Positions 21,516-33,009 of a stretch of DNA of 64,000 nt are shown piece by piece. The position numbers and the translations under genes were made by a program. The stretch spans positions 103,143,698-103,207,697 of the forward strand of contig CM024758.1 in assembly GCA_014218235.1 (NCBI GenBank), in the 5' to 3' direction. The stretch is from Colocasia esculenta. Lineage: Eukaryota; Streptophyta; Magnoliopsida; Alismatales; Araceae. Below the pieces are notes generated by a model that was not told where the DNA came from, searched no databases, and worked only from the letters and a program-made list of their open reading frames with translations. Position 1 is the stretch's first letter. Every line of letters starts with the position of its first letter.

Positions 21516-23373
21516 TCACTGAATATCCGATCCTATAAAAAGAACTTTACTAATTGAGCAAACCGTACATGTATATTTAATGAATCTAACCCTTCCTTGA
21601 GAAAGGAAATTGTTAGTGATGACGAAGGTATGGAAGACTTATCCAAGAAAATGCAGGATATATCTATCAAGGATAGTGAAGATCCACCCCTGGAGGAACT
21701 ACAATAGAAAGAACCAACCCATGAAGATTTTCCTCGGGATTGGAGATATAAGAAGGATCATCCAAAAGAAAATATCATTGGAGATCCAGATGTAGGGGTA
21801 AGAACTAGAGATAATGTTATTCTTTGTGATTATTTAGCCATTGTTTCTCAAATTGAACCTAAGACAGTCAATGAGGCACTGACTGATGAATATTGGATTT
21901 TAGCCATGCAAGATGAACTAATTCATTCAAGAGAAACCAGGTCTGGTCCCTTGTGCCCAGGCTATCAGATCATCCTGTTATTCACACCAAATAGGTGTTC
22001 AAAAATAAAATGGATGAAGCTGGTGTCATTACTAGAAACAAGACTAGACTGATAGCTCAAAGGTACTCGCAAGAGGAGTGCATAGATTTTGATGAAACCT
22101 ATGCACCAGTAGCTAGACTTAACGCTATTCAGATTTTACTAGCATATGCATCTGCGTGTGATTTAAAATTATTTCAAGTGGATGTGAAATCTGCATTTTT
22201 AAATGGTTTTATAAAAGAGGAAGTCTATGTTGAACAACCTCTTGGCTTTGAAGACATAGACCATCCTAATCATGTTTTCAAATTGCATAAAGTTTTATAT
22301 GGTCTGAAACAAGCACCTAGAGCTTGGTATGAAAGACTAAGTGCATTTCTTTTAAAACAAGGTTTTACTATGGGCAAAGTAGATAGTACTTCGTTTAATA
22401 AATCATGCTCTCAGAATACCTTAATTATGTAAATTTATGTTGATGATATCATTTTTGGAGCTACTCATGAATCTCTTTGCAAGTACTTTGAAGAATTATT
22501 ATAGGGAGAATTCGAGATGAGTTTGATGGGGGAATTGACTTACTCCTTGGACTCCAATCAAACAAGACACGGAGGGAACCCACATCAATCAGACCAAGTA
22601 CATCAAGGATTTGCTAAATAAGTTTGGGTTTTGAACAGCAAGCATCTAACCACTCCTATGAGCACTTCCACCAGGTTAGACAGTGATGCTCAGGTAAGAG
22701 AGTATATCAGAATTCTTATAGAGGTATGATTGGTTCTCTATTATACTTAACTGCTACTAGACCAGACATTTTATTTAGTGTATGCATGTGTGCTAGGTAC
22801 CAAGTAGATCCTAAAGAATCTCATTTAATTTTAGTTAAAAGAATTTTTAGATATTTAGCACATACATGTGAATTAGGTCTATAGTATCCAAGATCATGTA
22901 AAATGAACTTAATTAGTTATACTGATGCTGATTATGCTAGATGCAAAGTAGATAGAAAAAGCACCAGTGGTTCCTGTCAATTTCTTGCAGGGTGTTTGAT
23001 CTTCTGGTCCTCAAGAAAGTAGAACTCTGTGGCTCTGTCAACAACTGAAGCTGAATATGTTGTTGCTGGGAGTTGCTGCACTCAACTACTATGGATCAAA
23101 CAACAATTGGAGGATTATGGACTAAACATCAAATATGTACCCCTGTTATATGACAACACCAGTGCCATCAATCTCACAAAGAATCCAGTACAACATTCAA
23201 AAACCAAACATATTGAGGTTAACAATCTTTTCATTAGAGATCATGTAGCAAATGGTAATATTAGCATTTCATTCATAGAAACTGAAAATCAGTTGGCAGA
23301 CATCTTTACAAAAGTCCTTCTTGAAGAAAGGTTTACATCTCTCTGAAGAGAGTTGGGCATGTGTAATTTGTAA
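21516..23373 (+). pseudogene. pol: Truncated Sirevirus pol (element C): RT and RNase H
   Basis: Homologous to 8620-10474 of element A but a separate, diverged copy. It begins in the linker before RT. RT is best preserved at 21995-22432 (DEAGVITRNK, YAPVARLNAIQ, QAPRAWYERLS), with YVDD at about 22437-22448. RNase H includes TEAEYVVAGSCC and NQLADIFTK and ends at about 23373. There are several stops and frameshifts. Gag, protease and integrase are absent because the copy starts at the end of the LTR of B. It cannot encode an active enzyme. Confidence 0.88.
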
Positions 23374-23952
23374 AAGATGTATTTCTATAATAACTAAAGA
23401 AAATTAATTTTTCAGAGCACCTTGGAAATGCATGACTCCTAATCATTGTTGAAAACTTCTTATACTTCATGATTGTGTCGACACATTCTTTACTCAAGTC
23501 GACACAACTCCTTTATCTGTCGACACCTCTGTACATCAGGTTGACACATCCTTCATACAGGTTGACCTATATCATCATCATGTTGCAACATCCACTCTTT
23601 TTATTTTGCTCTAATATTTAGTTTCCACTCTCACTATGAGTCATTTTCATGCTCTACTTTCTCTGACCAAGTTCTCTACATTTAACTCCTTTATCTCTTT
23701 ACATGGGTTTGAGTTAAGGGGGAGCCTTGAACCGAGGGGGAGCTTTAGACTAAGGGGGAGACTTCATAAATCCTTCTCCACATCTTTCCTTTTGGCTTCA
23801 TCATTTTTATTCCATAGACCTTCCTTTTTGGTCATTGACAAAAAGGGGGAGAAATAATCTGAAATACAAACATACTCTGAATAAATATCATCGTATCATT
23901 TTTGGAGCATTATGATTTCGGTTAATTTTGTCATCACAAAAAATGGGGAGAT
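23374..23952 (+). other. 3' UTR of element C with polypurine tracts
   Basis: Non-coding. GTCGACAC-type palindromes lie at 23476-23570. Purine tracts AAGGGGGAG are at about 23717, 23737 and 23753, AAAAAGGGGGAGA at about 23841-23853, and AAAAAATGGGGAGATT directly before the LTR at 23953. The layout matches the 3' ends of A and B. Confidence 0.75.
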
Positions 23953-25409
23953 TGTTGACTCATTTATCTCCGTGACTATATATTTTGGTGATAATAAACT
24001 GTCAAAATATTCTTATATTTATTTAAATCAAGTGTTTTTACCTTAATATCATTTTGGTTAAGTCTGTCAACAAGATACTCAAAGGAAATAAATAATACTT
24101 CAATGATCACCATTGTAAGTATTCCAAGTATTTCTAAGTTCACTTGATGGTGTTCAAATAATTGTAAGTCTTTGTTGTCATTCATAGTTTTACTCATAAG
24201 TTCATATTTTTTTATCATTGATAATCTTTTCACATATTTTATACGAAGTTCCACTTTGTCATATACAAGCTTACACTTTGTCATATCCGAAGTTTCACTT
24301 CGACCGACAGCACTATGAACTGTTTTATACGAAGTTTCACTTCATCATATACGAAGTTACACTTTGTCATATCCGAAGTTCCACTTCTACCAACAACGTT
24401 ATATTTTGGCCAGTCGAAGCTTCCACTTCAACCGTTTATGTTTCTTTTTCTTTATTAATCGATTGCTGAACATTCTATATCGATTGCTGAACATTTCATA
24501 TCGATTGCGGAACATTTCATTTCAATTGCTAACCATTTCAAACATCGATTGTCTTTATAAATATTGACTACCTTCTCCAATCGATTGCTTCACATACCGA
24601 TTACTTAAGATATCGATTGCCTTACCGTTAGACATCGATTGCCTTAGATATCGATTGTCTTAAACATCGATCGCTTTGCACTAAGACATCGATTGCCATC
24701 TCATATCGATTGTCATATCGATTGTCTTCATAAAACATCGATTGTCTTGCATGAACATCGATTACCATTCTAGACATCGATTACCCTTAGACATCACTGC
24801 CTTTAGACATCGATTGCCCTTAGACATCGATTGTCTCCAACATTGACTGTCCTACTTAAACATCGATTAGAGTTATACTCAAACATCGATTGTCTTCATG
24901 GATTGTTCTTGAACATCAATTGCTCTTAGACATCGATTACTCTTTGAACATCGACTATGTCTTAACATCGATTAGCATTATATTATCTATTGCTATATTA
25001 TTTTCAAATACCTTGATAATTATCTGTGCAATAACCTTACTGATTGTGGTTGTAATTAAATTATAATGATTGTCCTTATGATTAATCTTTGTTATAAACA
25101 TATCTTGGCGCACAGTATTTTCAAACCATTTTTAAAGATGTGCATTTCAAAATTCCCACTATTTATTACATATCCTTCTTACAAAAGCTTTCAAGAATAT
25201 CCTCTTACGTATGGTCTATCTATGGACACAGTTCCCATGCACATCATCTTTTACAGTTACCATTTTTATGACATGTCATCTATAACTTTAAAAGGTGATA
25301 GAATGGGCTTATCTTTTTGGTATATCTCTTACAGTATGACATTTTGACTGACTGCTATTTTTATGCCAAGTTTTCCTATGCTTTATATGGTGACAGAATG
25401 GATATATCT
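23953..25409 (+). repeat. 3' LTR of element C, cut by the assembly gap
   Basis: Starts TGTTGACTCATTTATC after a purine tract. U3 has ACTTCG/CGAAGT words (24240-24430), then a ~500-bp array of ACATCGATTGCC-type repeats (24460-24985). The stretch near 25300-25350 resembles the post-array U3 of element A (AGAATGG...TTTGGTGTATAT). The LTR is lost in the N run at 25410, so its 3' end and the duplicated target are unseen. Confidence 0.75.
24460..24985. repeat. ATCGATTG repeat array
   Basis: About 25 copies of ATCGATTG or a one-base variant, often as (A)ACATCGATTGCC(T)TAG, at irregular 13-30 bp spacing. The core ATCGAT is a palindrome. It occupies the same LTR position as the ACGATTTG array in element A. 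Confidence 0.85.
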
Positions 25410-25509
25410 NNNNNNNNNNNNNNNNNNNNNNNNNNNNNNNNNNNNNNNNNNNNNNNNNNNNNNNNNNNNNNNNNNNNNNNNNNNNNNNNNNNNNNNNNNN
25501 NNNNNNNNN
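25410..25509. other. Assembly gap (100 N)
   Basis: Exactly 100 N, the conventional size for a gap of unknown length. The left flank is Sirevirus C LTR and the right flank is Ty3/gypsy integrase, so adjacency across it is not proven. Confidence 0.99.
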
Positions 25510-26822
25510 GTGTACCCGACCATGCAGAAACAAAGAAAATGATTATGGACGAGGCTCACAAGACCAGATATACTATTCATCCTGGAATTACCAAAATGTA
25601 TCAGGATTTGAAAAGAAGCTTCTGGTGGCCTAATATGAAGAGAGAGGTGGCGGAGTATGTCGCCCGATGCTAACATGTCAAAGGTCAAGGCAGAACACTT
25701 ACGACCCGCAGGTAACTCAAACCCCGAGAAATTCCGGCATGGAAAGGAAGGTATAGGGATGGATTTTATTTTCGGACTACCTAATCTAGAGGTGGATTCG
25801 ATGGTATCTGGGTTATAGTCGACCGCTTAACCAGTCAGCTCACTTCTTGCCAGTGAAAATAAGTGGTCAATAGATTTCTGGCTGCATTGTATGTGAAGGA
25901 AATAGTCAGATTACATGAGTACCGTGTCTATCGTGTCTGATAAAGACCCCAAGTTTACATCCCACTTTTGGAAAGGACTGCATTATTCCTTGGGATCTAA
26001 ACTAAATTTTAGCACGGCTTTCCATCCACAAACAGATGGACAGACGGAGAGAACCAACCAGGTAATTGAAGATATGCTCAGAGCATGTGTCCTAGATTTT
26101 GGAGGGAGCTGGCATGAACACTTACCTCTTGTGGAGTTCACCTACAATAAGCTATCAAGCTAGCATTCAGATGGCACCATTTGAAGCACTTTATGGCAGA
26201 AGTTGCTGATCTCCAATATGCTGGTATGAGGTTGGCGAAAAACAAATGTTAGGACCAGAGATGATAAGGAAACCACAGAGAAGGTGAGCTTATCAGAGAA
26301 AGAATGGCAGTGGCGCAGCAAGACAAAGGCATATGCAGATAATAGAAGAAGAGATCTGGAATTTCAGGTGGGTGAACATGTATTCTTGAAAGTGTCACCA
26401 GGCCGTGGGATCAGACTTTTAGCATTAAAGGAAAGTTGTCACCAAGGTTTGTCGGGCCTTTCGAAATCCTTGAAAGAGTCGGCGAGGTGGCATATCGTCT
26501 AGCTTTACCACCACGAATGGATGGAATACACAATGTGTTCCACATATCCATGTTGAAAAAGTATGTACGAGATCCATGGCATGTCATAGAATATGAGCTT
26601 CTGGAATTCAACAAAGACGGAACATATCAAGAGAAGCCAATTAAGATTGTGGACCGGGAACTGCGCCAACTAAGGAACAAGGTTATCCCACTAGTAAGGG
26701 TTAGATGGAATCAACGCATGGATGAGGACGACACGTGGGAAACCGAGGAAGCAATGCGCAAAAGATTTCTGGAGCTATTCACAGTAAGTCACCTCACTTG
26801 TAAAATAACTTGCTGTACATGA
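25510..26822 (+). pseudogene. pol: 3' end of a chromodomain Ty3/gypsy pol (element H)
   Basis: The integrase zinc domain (DEAHKTRYTIHPGITKMYQDL ... YVARC) is at 25540-25670, broken at the second Cys pair. The catalytic core follows in pieces: WVIVDRLT near 25815, and VSDKDPKFTSHFWK and HPQTDGQTERTNQVIEDML at 25915-26163. The GPY/F-type region (RFVGPFEILERVGEVAYRL) is at 26436. The C-terminal chromodomain-like stretch (VRVRWNQRMDEDDTWETEEAM) is at about 26695-26770. The chromodomain places it among plant chromoviruses, most like Tekay. Protease, RT and RNase H lie in or beyond the gap. Multiple frameshifts make it dead. Confidence 0.85.
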
Positions 26823-29800
26823 ATTTGGGGACCAAATTCTCTTAAGTTTGGGGAGGGATTTTAATATATAAAGAAATCAAATTTAATAAAAGTGTTGGAG
26901 GACTTCCAACATTATATATTAATGACCCAATATCATAAGCGGGTCAATGGACATCAATTGGCCCATAATCAATAAAGCTAGAGAATGCATGAAATTCGTA
27001 ACTCTAAATAGGCTGAAATTAGAAAGAGGCAATTTGAGTTGAATTGGGATGCAATCTTGCATTCTTGGAAACCCAAATTCGTGTCTATCTATGGTGGAAG
27101 GTCTCCTAAAGCCTCACACACTCTAAGGAGGAAGGATCCTCAAAAGATAGGAAACTGCATGTCAAAACCGCAGCTTAGCTTTCCTAGTATAATAGGACTC
27201 CTAAACACCATGGTTGCTTAAGTACTCTACCAAAACCTAGGAACGAGTTTTAGAACTTGCTGGGGTCGTGTGGAGAAGTTCTTGGTGGCTGGGGAGCAGG
27301 AGATCATCCACACCAAGGCGTTCTCTTCCCCTGTTTCGTCTGCTGCGACCTGCACAGACCATCATCTTGAAGTCGACCAAAGGTGAGTCAAACCTAAACC
27401 AAACCTTGCAAGGCTTATACCCCTGGAAAGACGGTCAAGGCTACGTTCTAACCCAAGTGGAATTCTCAAATTCCATGCAGTATACACGGAGCAGTAAGCG
27501 TTTTCCTCCGAGTGTCTGAACTCAGTTTTCTGGAAAATGAGACTTCTTCACCCAGAAGTAGGTTTTCTCGGCCAAACTTTAATATATCCTATCCCAATGC
27601 TTAGAGCATCAAGTTAGCTTTCTTTTTCCACTGGTTTCATTGAATTCTAATGAGTATGTTTTTGAGTTATAAGTGTTTTTCCAAAGTCGCGCACTGTTAG
27701 GGTTTTTTCCGTTCTGCTTATTATGCACGTGATTAGAGACTAAATTTAACCACACTTCCTTCACAATGTTTTTCTAATTGGAGTCACGATCATCTTTTAT
27801 GTTGGACGTTTTATCAAAAATCCTTGGTTAGAGAGTTACAGGCGTGGGAATAGAGTCACTGCATGATACTGGGATTTCAGGCTACAGTTGACTTTTTCTG
27901 TTCTCATATGTTTTCTCAGGATTCTAGACTAAATTTGATCACATCCAACCCCCAACATCAAAGTTCTTCTACTATTTGTATTCGTCATCTTTCATATTAA
28001 ACATTTTGTCTAAATGTCATTAGTTAGAGGTTATAAGATGGGTAAGTGAATCGTTGCATGAACATGTTTTCAGGTCACACTTGACCATAAGTTTTGTCCT
28101 GGAAGCCCTCTAGTGTCAACACTACCCCATCTAGTGTCGACACACTGTCCCAAGGCAGCCCAGAGAGTGTTCTGGGAAGCCCTCTAGTGTCGACACTACC
28201 CCATCTAGTGTCGACACCCTTCCCAAATAGCCCAGAAAGTGTTCTGGAAAAGCCATCTAGTGTCGACACTGCCTCTCATCTAGTGTCGACACACTGTCCC
28301 AGTTTACCCAGGAAGTTCTGGGAAACTGATCTAGTGTCGACACTACCCTATCTAGTGTCGACACACTATCCCACGTTTTCCAGAAGGTCTTCTGGATCCG
28401 GCTCTAGTGTCGACACTACTTGAACTAGTTTCGACACTACCTGACCATTTTGTCATGTTTTCTGCTTTGTGTTTGAAGCATAGTGTCGACACCACCATGG
28501 ATTGTGTCGACACTACCTTTACAAGATATTGCATATTTTAGTTCTTTTCATTACATAATGTCTATTTAATGGCTTAAAAGTGTTTAAACCATTGAAAAAT
28601 CCTTAATTACATGAATACTATTCTAATTGCTTTCTTAATGATATGATCATACATGAGACTTGTGAGTTACTCTTGTTACCATTCTAGCTTGCTTTAAGTG
28701 ATAAATTTTATCTTAAAATCTTGGAAACCCATTTGAAGCTAAATGCATGGTTCATTGCATGCCATCATGTTAAGTGTTTTTCCGAGAGTTTGAGACTGAC
28801 GAATTGTGAATTTACACATGTGCATTTCTACACACTTATACATCTAGGGCGTGCACTTCTTTTCTCGTTTTGTGCTCGTGAGTGGAAATTGCCATCTTGA
28901 CTAAAGCTATTAATGTAAAGATTGAACTAAATTGTAAATCTGTCTTTCAGCTGTCGAATTTATCTCTTGACTATTGTCCTTATGGAATCATGTTCAATTT
29001 ATTCTTCTTATCATCATCATGAACATGACATTACACATGCTTACTTATTGAAACTCTCATTGGCCATTATTAATGACTGTGGGTATCTTCATTTGAAATT
29101 TTACATGAGATGGCTGACAGGGCACGGAGTGTGTCCAAGGGCTCCAGTCTAGCCCCAATGACGGAGAGTCATAAATATATTGTTAACCATGGGGTATAAT
29201 GATTACTGGCGTTGCATCTGCGCTGGGAGTACTTTCTTGCTTGGTTGAATGTTAGATACATACCACATACACGTGTCCTGGTGTACATTCTTGATGATCT
29301 TTTCTTGGTGTACATTGGTGTCTACGTGCCTGATTAGTGTTACTTGAACGTGCTTGTGCAATCTTGCTTGCTTGCTTGCGTGATATGGCCATCCTGCATT
29401 TATTGCAACTAGTTATATCTTGCTTTCTTGAAAACTATTGACATCAAGTGAAATCTTGCGTGCTTGTGCAAAGTGATCTATTGCTAGTTCTTTCTTGGCA
29501 TCTTGTTCAAAAATCTTATTCTATCTTGTTCACTCTATCCAGCTTGTTTTATACATCATGTTTTTAATGAGTTTTGTTCGTACTTGCATATCATTCATTG
29601 TACTTGCCTAGTTCAAAAATGTTAATCCCTTATATCATTGCCCGCACATTGAGATATAAATCCTACTGGGCTAGTTTGCTCATCCCCTACTTTTACCCAT
29701 CTAGGTGACTATGAAGTTCAAGAGGAAGAGCAAGTCGAGGATGGGAATGCGTCCGAGTGAAGAGCGTTCCAAACATGAGTCTATCTATAGTTAGTTTATT

Positions 29801-30166
29801 GTGAGTTTTAGAACAATGTATAGTAAGTGAGTTATTCATGTACTTTTGCTTTTTAATTGAGTCTTAGTCATGTATTAGTTCATCTGAGACAAATATGAGA
29901 TTTGAATACATTTTATAAGTTCAACATTTGGGCCCTATTATGATGTTTTGTGTTGATACACATTTAGCGCGTGCTAGCTAGAGGCTTATTTGCCGACTGT
30001 CCACGTCTCGGAATATCGACTCGAATTATTTGAACTAACATTCGCTGCGTAATTCTCGGGACGTGACAGCGACGCTCTCTATATCGATGTGGGTTGGTAT
30101 AACCGTACCGGTATAAAGAGGTCGTTACATTTTGACACCGGGTGCTTCGAAAATTCATAACTAATT
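26823..30166 (+). other. Purine tract and LTR-like non-coding DNA downstream of H
   Basis: After the H stop codon comes a purine-rich stretch (TTTGGGGAGGGA, about 26848-26861), then non-coding DNA. A probable LTR start is TGTTGGAGGACTTCCAACA at about 26893. It is followed by blocks that also occur, reverse-complemented and diverged, at 60480-61140 (for example CGACCAAAGGT). A cluster of TGTCGACACT palindromes lies at 28095-28515. CTCGGGACGTGACA at about 30055-30068 could be an LTR terminus in either orientation. Open frames here have no domain content. The LTR boundaries are unresolved. Confidence 0.5.
28095..28515. repeat. TAGTGTCGACACTA palindrome cluster
   Basis: About a dozen copies of TAGTGTCGACACTA or AGTGTCGACAC, paired at about 25 bp (CTACCCCATCT between), with pairs repeated about every 65-70 bp among CCCAG...GTTCTGG spacers. 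The core TGTCGACA is a perfect palindrome. It lies within LTR-like DNA of the H type. Confidence 0.85.
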
Positions 30167-30171
30167 GTATA
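30167..30171. repeat. Target site duplication of element D (left), GTATA
   Basis: GTATA directly precedes TGAAAGATG and recurs at 60065-60069 directly after CCCAACA. Together they bracket the 29.9-kb composite. Confidence 0.9.
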
Positions 30172-31481
30172 TGAAAGATGTGCGGAATTATCCTATATGG
30201 TAATCTAGAAGGGGGTTGAATAGATTACCACAAATTCTAACCACAGTTGCCTTCTTTTCGATGATAACACACAACTTTACCGAAATCTTAAACAGATTCA
30301 GTTTGATTTGACTTATAGTTTGTGTACTTATTGTGAATAGAATATGAATAGCCTATCTACGTGTGTAGAACCAAGATGCCTACCATGAACTACCGTGAAA
30401 ATGCGCAAACCATAGGACACGAGGATTTAAGGTGGTTCGGAGTACACACTTGTGTATCCTACGTCCACCGTCCACACACACACGCAGAAAAGACTGCTTA
30501 TGAGCGAGTTTCACTCTACAACACACAAACTTACGTCGTCTGATGTAAACACACGATCAGAACAACGTAACCCCGTGAATCAAGCACAAGAGTCGCTTGA
30601 CCCAACTACACACACCCAGATATGAAAAACAGAGACAAAGAAGAGTTCTGAGTTGAAGTATCAAATCCTGATATGGAACTCTTCATGATGGTCGTCCAGA
30701 TGTAGTTCAAAACTTCGTCTTGACAAGTATGAGTTTGATGTAGAAGCTTGAATCGCAGACGAACCGGCTTCAATCCTGCTCAGAAGATAGTTCTTCTTCG
30801 CTCTTGATGAGGGTTGAAGTAGAGCACAGAAAGATCTTTTCTCTGGAGAGTATGCTAGGGTTTTGTATGGTGCTGCTTCTATGTGAAATACCTTCAAAAG
30901 GTTCCTTATATTGGGTTTCAAGTATGGAGAGTTATGATAAATGGAAACACCCACATAGGAACACATAGAAATCTCAGAACTGAAGTTTCTCTTCGTCTGT
31001 CGACAGCAGAATGTGTCATTTGTCGACAGATTGGAACAGATTTATAGAATCCAGAAGACTGGACTTCCGGGAGGCAGTTTCCTGTGTTCATCTGTCGACA
31101 GGTGATCTGAGTCTGTCGACAGGCACTCCTATTCTGAAGTCTATTTCACCTCCCTGTGCTGGCTGTCGACAGGCACCTGTGGGCTGTCGACAGGCACACT
31201 TCACACTGAGATTTCTGAAGCTGTCTGTGTCTAGTTGTCGACAACCTCTTTGGGGCTGTCGACAGCACTTGCCTTTTGTGTTTCTCTTGATCTTTGCTCT
31301 TGACTTTGGAGCTTTGACTTGCACACTTTCTCACCTATATTTAAGAACATTGTTAGTGAAATATGATGGACAATTAGACAATCAATTGAGACATGTTCCA
31401 CATTCACTTGCCATGTTTACATAACATCAATTTGTATTGTGCATCATAAAAAACATAACACATAATACTGAAAACCCCACA
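30172..31481 (-). repeat. 3' LTR of element D (1,310 bp)
   Basis: On the + strand it starts TGAAAGATG and ends CCCCACA, next to a polypurine tract. It carries CTGTCGACAG palindromes (31000-31265), the conserved hairpin block GGACGTAGGA/TCCGAACC in minus sense (30434-30466), and the C-run (GAAGGGGG at about 30208). It is nearly colinear with 58772-60064. Confidence 0.93.
31000..31265. repeat. CTGTCGACAG palindromes in LTR of D
   Basis: About eight copies of CTGTCGACAG or TTGTCGACAA at 20-60 bp spacing; the same set, partly mutated, is at 59578-59850. More lie in the D 3' UTR (34345-34545) and two near 47766-47802 in gag. The core TGTCGACA is the same palindrome as in the H-type cluster. Confidence 0.85.
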
Positions 31482-31504
31482 TTCTCCCCCTTTTTGATGA
31501 TGAC
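31482..31504 (-). promoter_or_regulatory. Polypurine tract of element D
   Basis: Minus-strand GTCATCATCAAAAAGG then GGGAGAA abuts the 3' LTR start at 31481. It is the plus-strand primer, of the same A5G5AGA type as in element A. Confidence 0.9.
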
Positions 31505-31789
31505 AAAATTTTCAATTGATGCATGATTGATTTGATTGATGTTCTCCCCTTTTGGCAACATCCAAGAAGACATAACAGAAAGGCACGGCATGCACACATG
31601 AGAAGTACATAAGCAAATAACTGTGAATTTCATTGAAGTGGCATTCAGTACACACAGTTACAAAATGGAGTGAGAACATGACAAAAGAAGTGCAAGGAAG
31701 GAAACAACATTAGTGTGATAGCAAACGATGAGAACAGTGACAAGACCCTGACCAAAGCAAAGTAAAGACCACATAACTGACACCTAGAC

Positions 31790-33009
31790 TCTCTAGACAT
31801 CGTCATTCCCAAGTGGTGCAGAGGCCTGACGGTGACCATGAAGCTCTGTGGAAAGCTTGGTAAGCCGTATCTGAAGCTGGACTTGGTGTCAACCAGTGCA
31901 TCCAAGCTGGTATCAACATTATCCAATCGAGCATTTAGATGGTCGAAACCAATGGTCATTTGGAGCTGCATTTGTGCCATTTGAGCAGTGATGAAATATC
32001 GAAGAGGGCTCATCAGGCGCTTGTTCATCAGCAGCATCATCAGCTTCAGCTCCCGAAGCATCTATTGGCTCGGACTGTGATTCGTCACTAGCATCATCTT
32101 CATCAAATTCATCTTCATCATCTGCCTGTGCCTTACCCTTGAGGTCCCTTGTGACAACCCCGTCAAGCAGCTTATAGCCCATCCGATGAGCAGCAGTAAG
32201 ATCAAAGGAACTCAGGGATTTGAGATCAGTCATCTCTTCTCGTGGAATGTGAATGTCAATGAACAGAGAAGAGAAGTGATGGGACAAGCATAAGGCATAG
32301 ACCTTTTGGAGCTGGTAAGGCATAGTCGAATGTGAGAAACCATAAGGAGAGGCAATTGACTTGATCACCATTAAGGACGTAGTGAAAAGGGATTTGTGAA
32401 CGGAAGTCACAAGTTCCTCATACCATCCTTTGGGACTATGATGGTGGTGAAAATATGGTGTATGAGACGATGAAGGAGGATGAAGTTGGCATTCCACTGC
32501 ACATGATCGTTGGAGGAATCGTATGGCTGCAAGGTGATAAGAAAATAGTACTCAGAGACCAACGGATGATGGTGCATGATGTCAATGTCAGAGTTTTGAA
32601 TTTGAAAAGCACGAGAAAGAAGATTAGGAGTGAGTTGAAAAGATTTGTCCTTCACCTTGGTGTAGAGATCACCATCATTGTGATCCTCAAGTTGTTGTAA
32701 AGTCCGTCACAGCGGCTGGAGAATAGCGCTTGTGGATAACAGAAGGGAGACCAGCCCTGGACTTCAAAAGAGAGCTGCAAATCTAGGAACATGTCCTCCA
32801 GTGAGACAAAATCAATGTAGCGAGGTTGAACAAACTTGGTGAAGGTGCCATGAACATTTAGGAACTGCAGATCTGGAGGGATAAGGAGTTCTGGCAGATG
32901 ATCATCCCGATGCTTGCTCTGGCGCTCGGTAGGAGCCCTGGAACCCTCTCCGGCTTGTGGAGAGAGAGGACGGCGACAGGGAAGCAAGCTTCTTGGCCTT
33001 AGGAGCCAT
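31790..33009 (-). pseudogene. Env-like third ORF of element D (decayed)
   Basis: Minus-strand ATG at 33007-33009 (MAPKAKKLASLSPSSLS). Matching pieces follow in shifted frames: VKDKSFQLTPNLLSRAFQIQ and NANFILLHRLIHHIFTTIIV (32655-32407), an acidic Asp/Glu/Ser-rich section (32200-31990), and a heptad-like helix (QMAQMQLQMTIGFDHLNARLD, about 32000-31900). The order (plant transposon domain, acidic linker, coiled coil) parallels the N-terminal half of the third ORF of A, but the protein is much shorter and lacks the Pro-rich and C-terminal parts. At least two frameshifts. The role is unknown; envelope-like only by position. Confidence 0.7.

Noticed and set aside
21511..21520. Target duplication of element B at the C junction
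   Set aside because: The matching left end of B is not in the window or has been lost, so no duplication can be shown.
30055..30128. Definite LTR end at CTCGGGACGTGACA or GTCGTTACA
   Set aside because: Either could be the 3' end of a + LTR or the start of a minus LTR; no partner or target duplication was found to decide.
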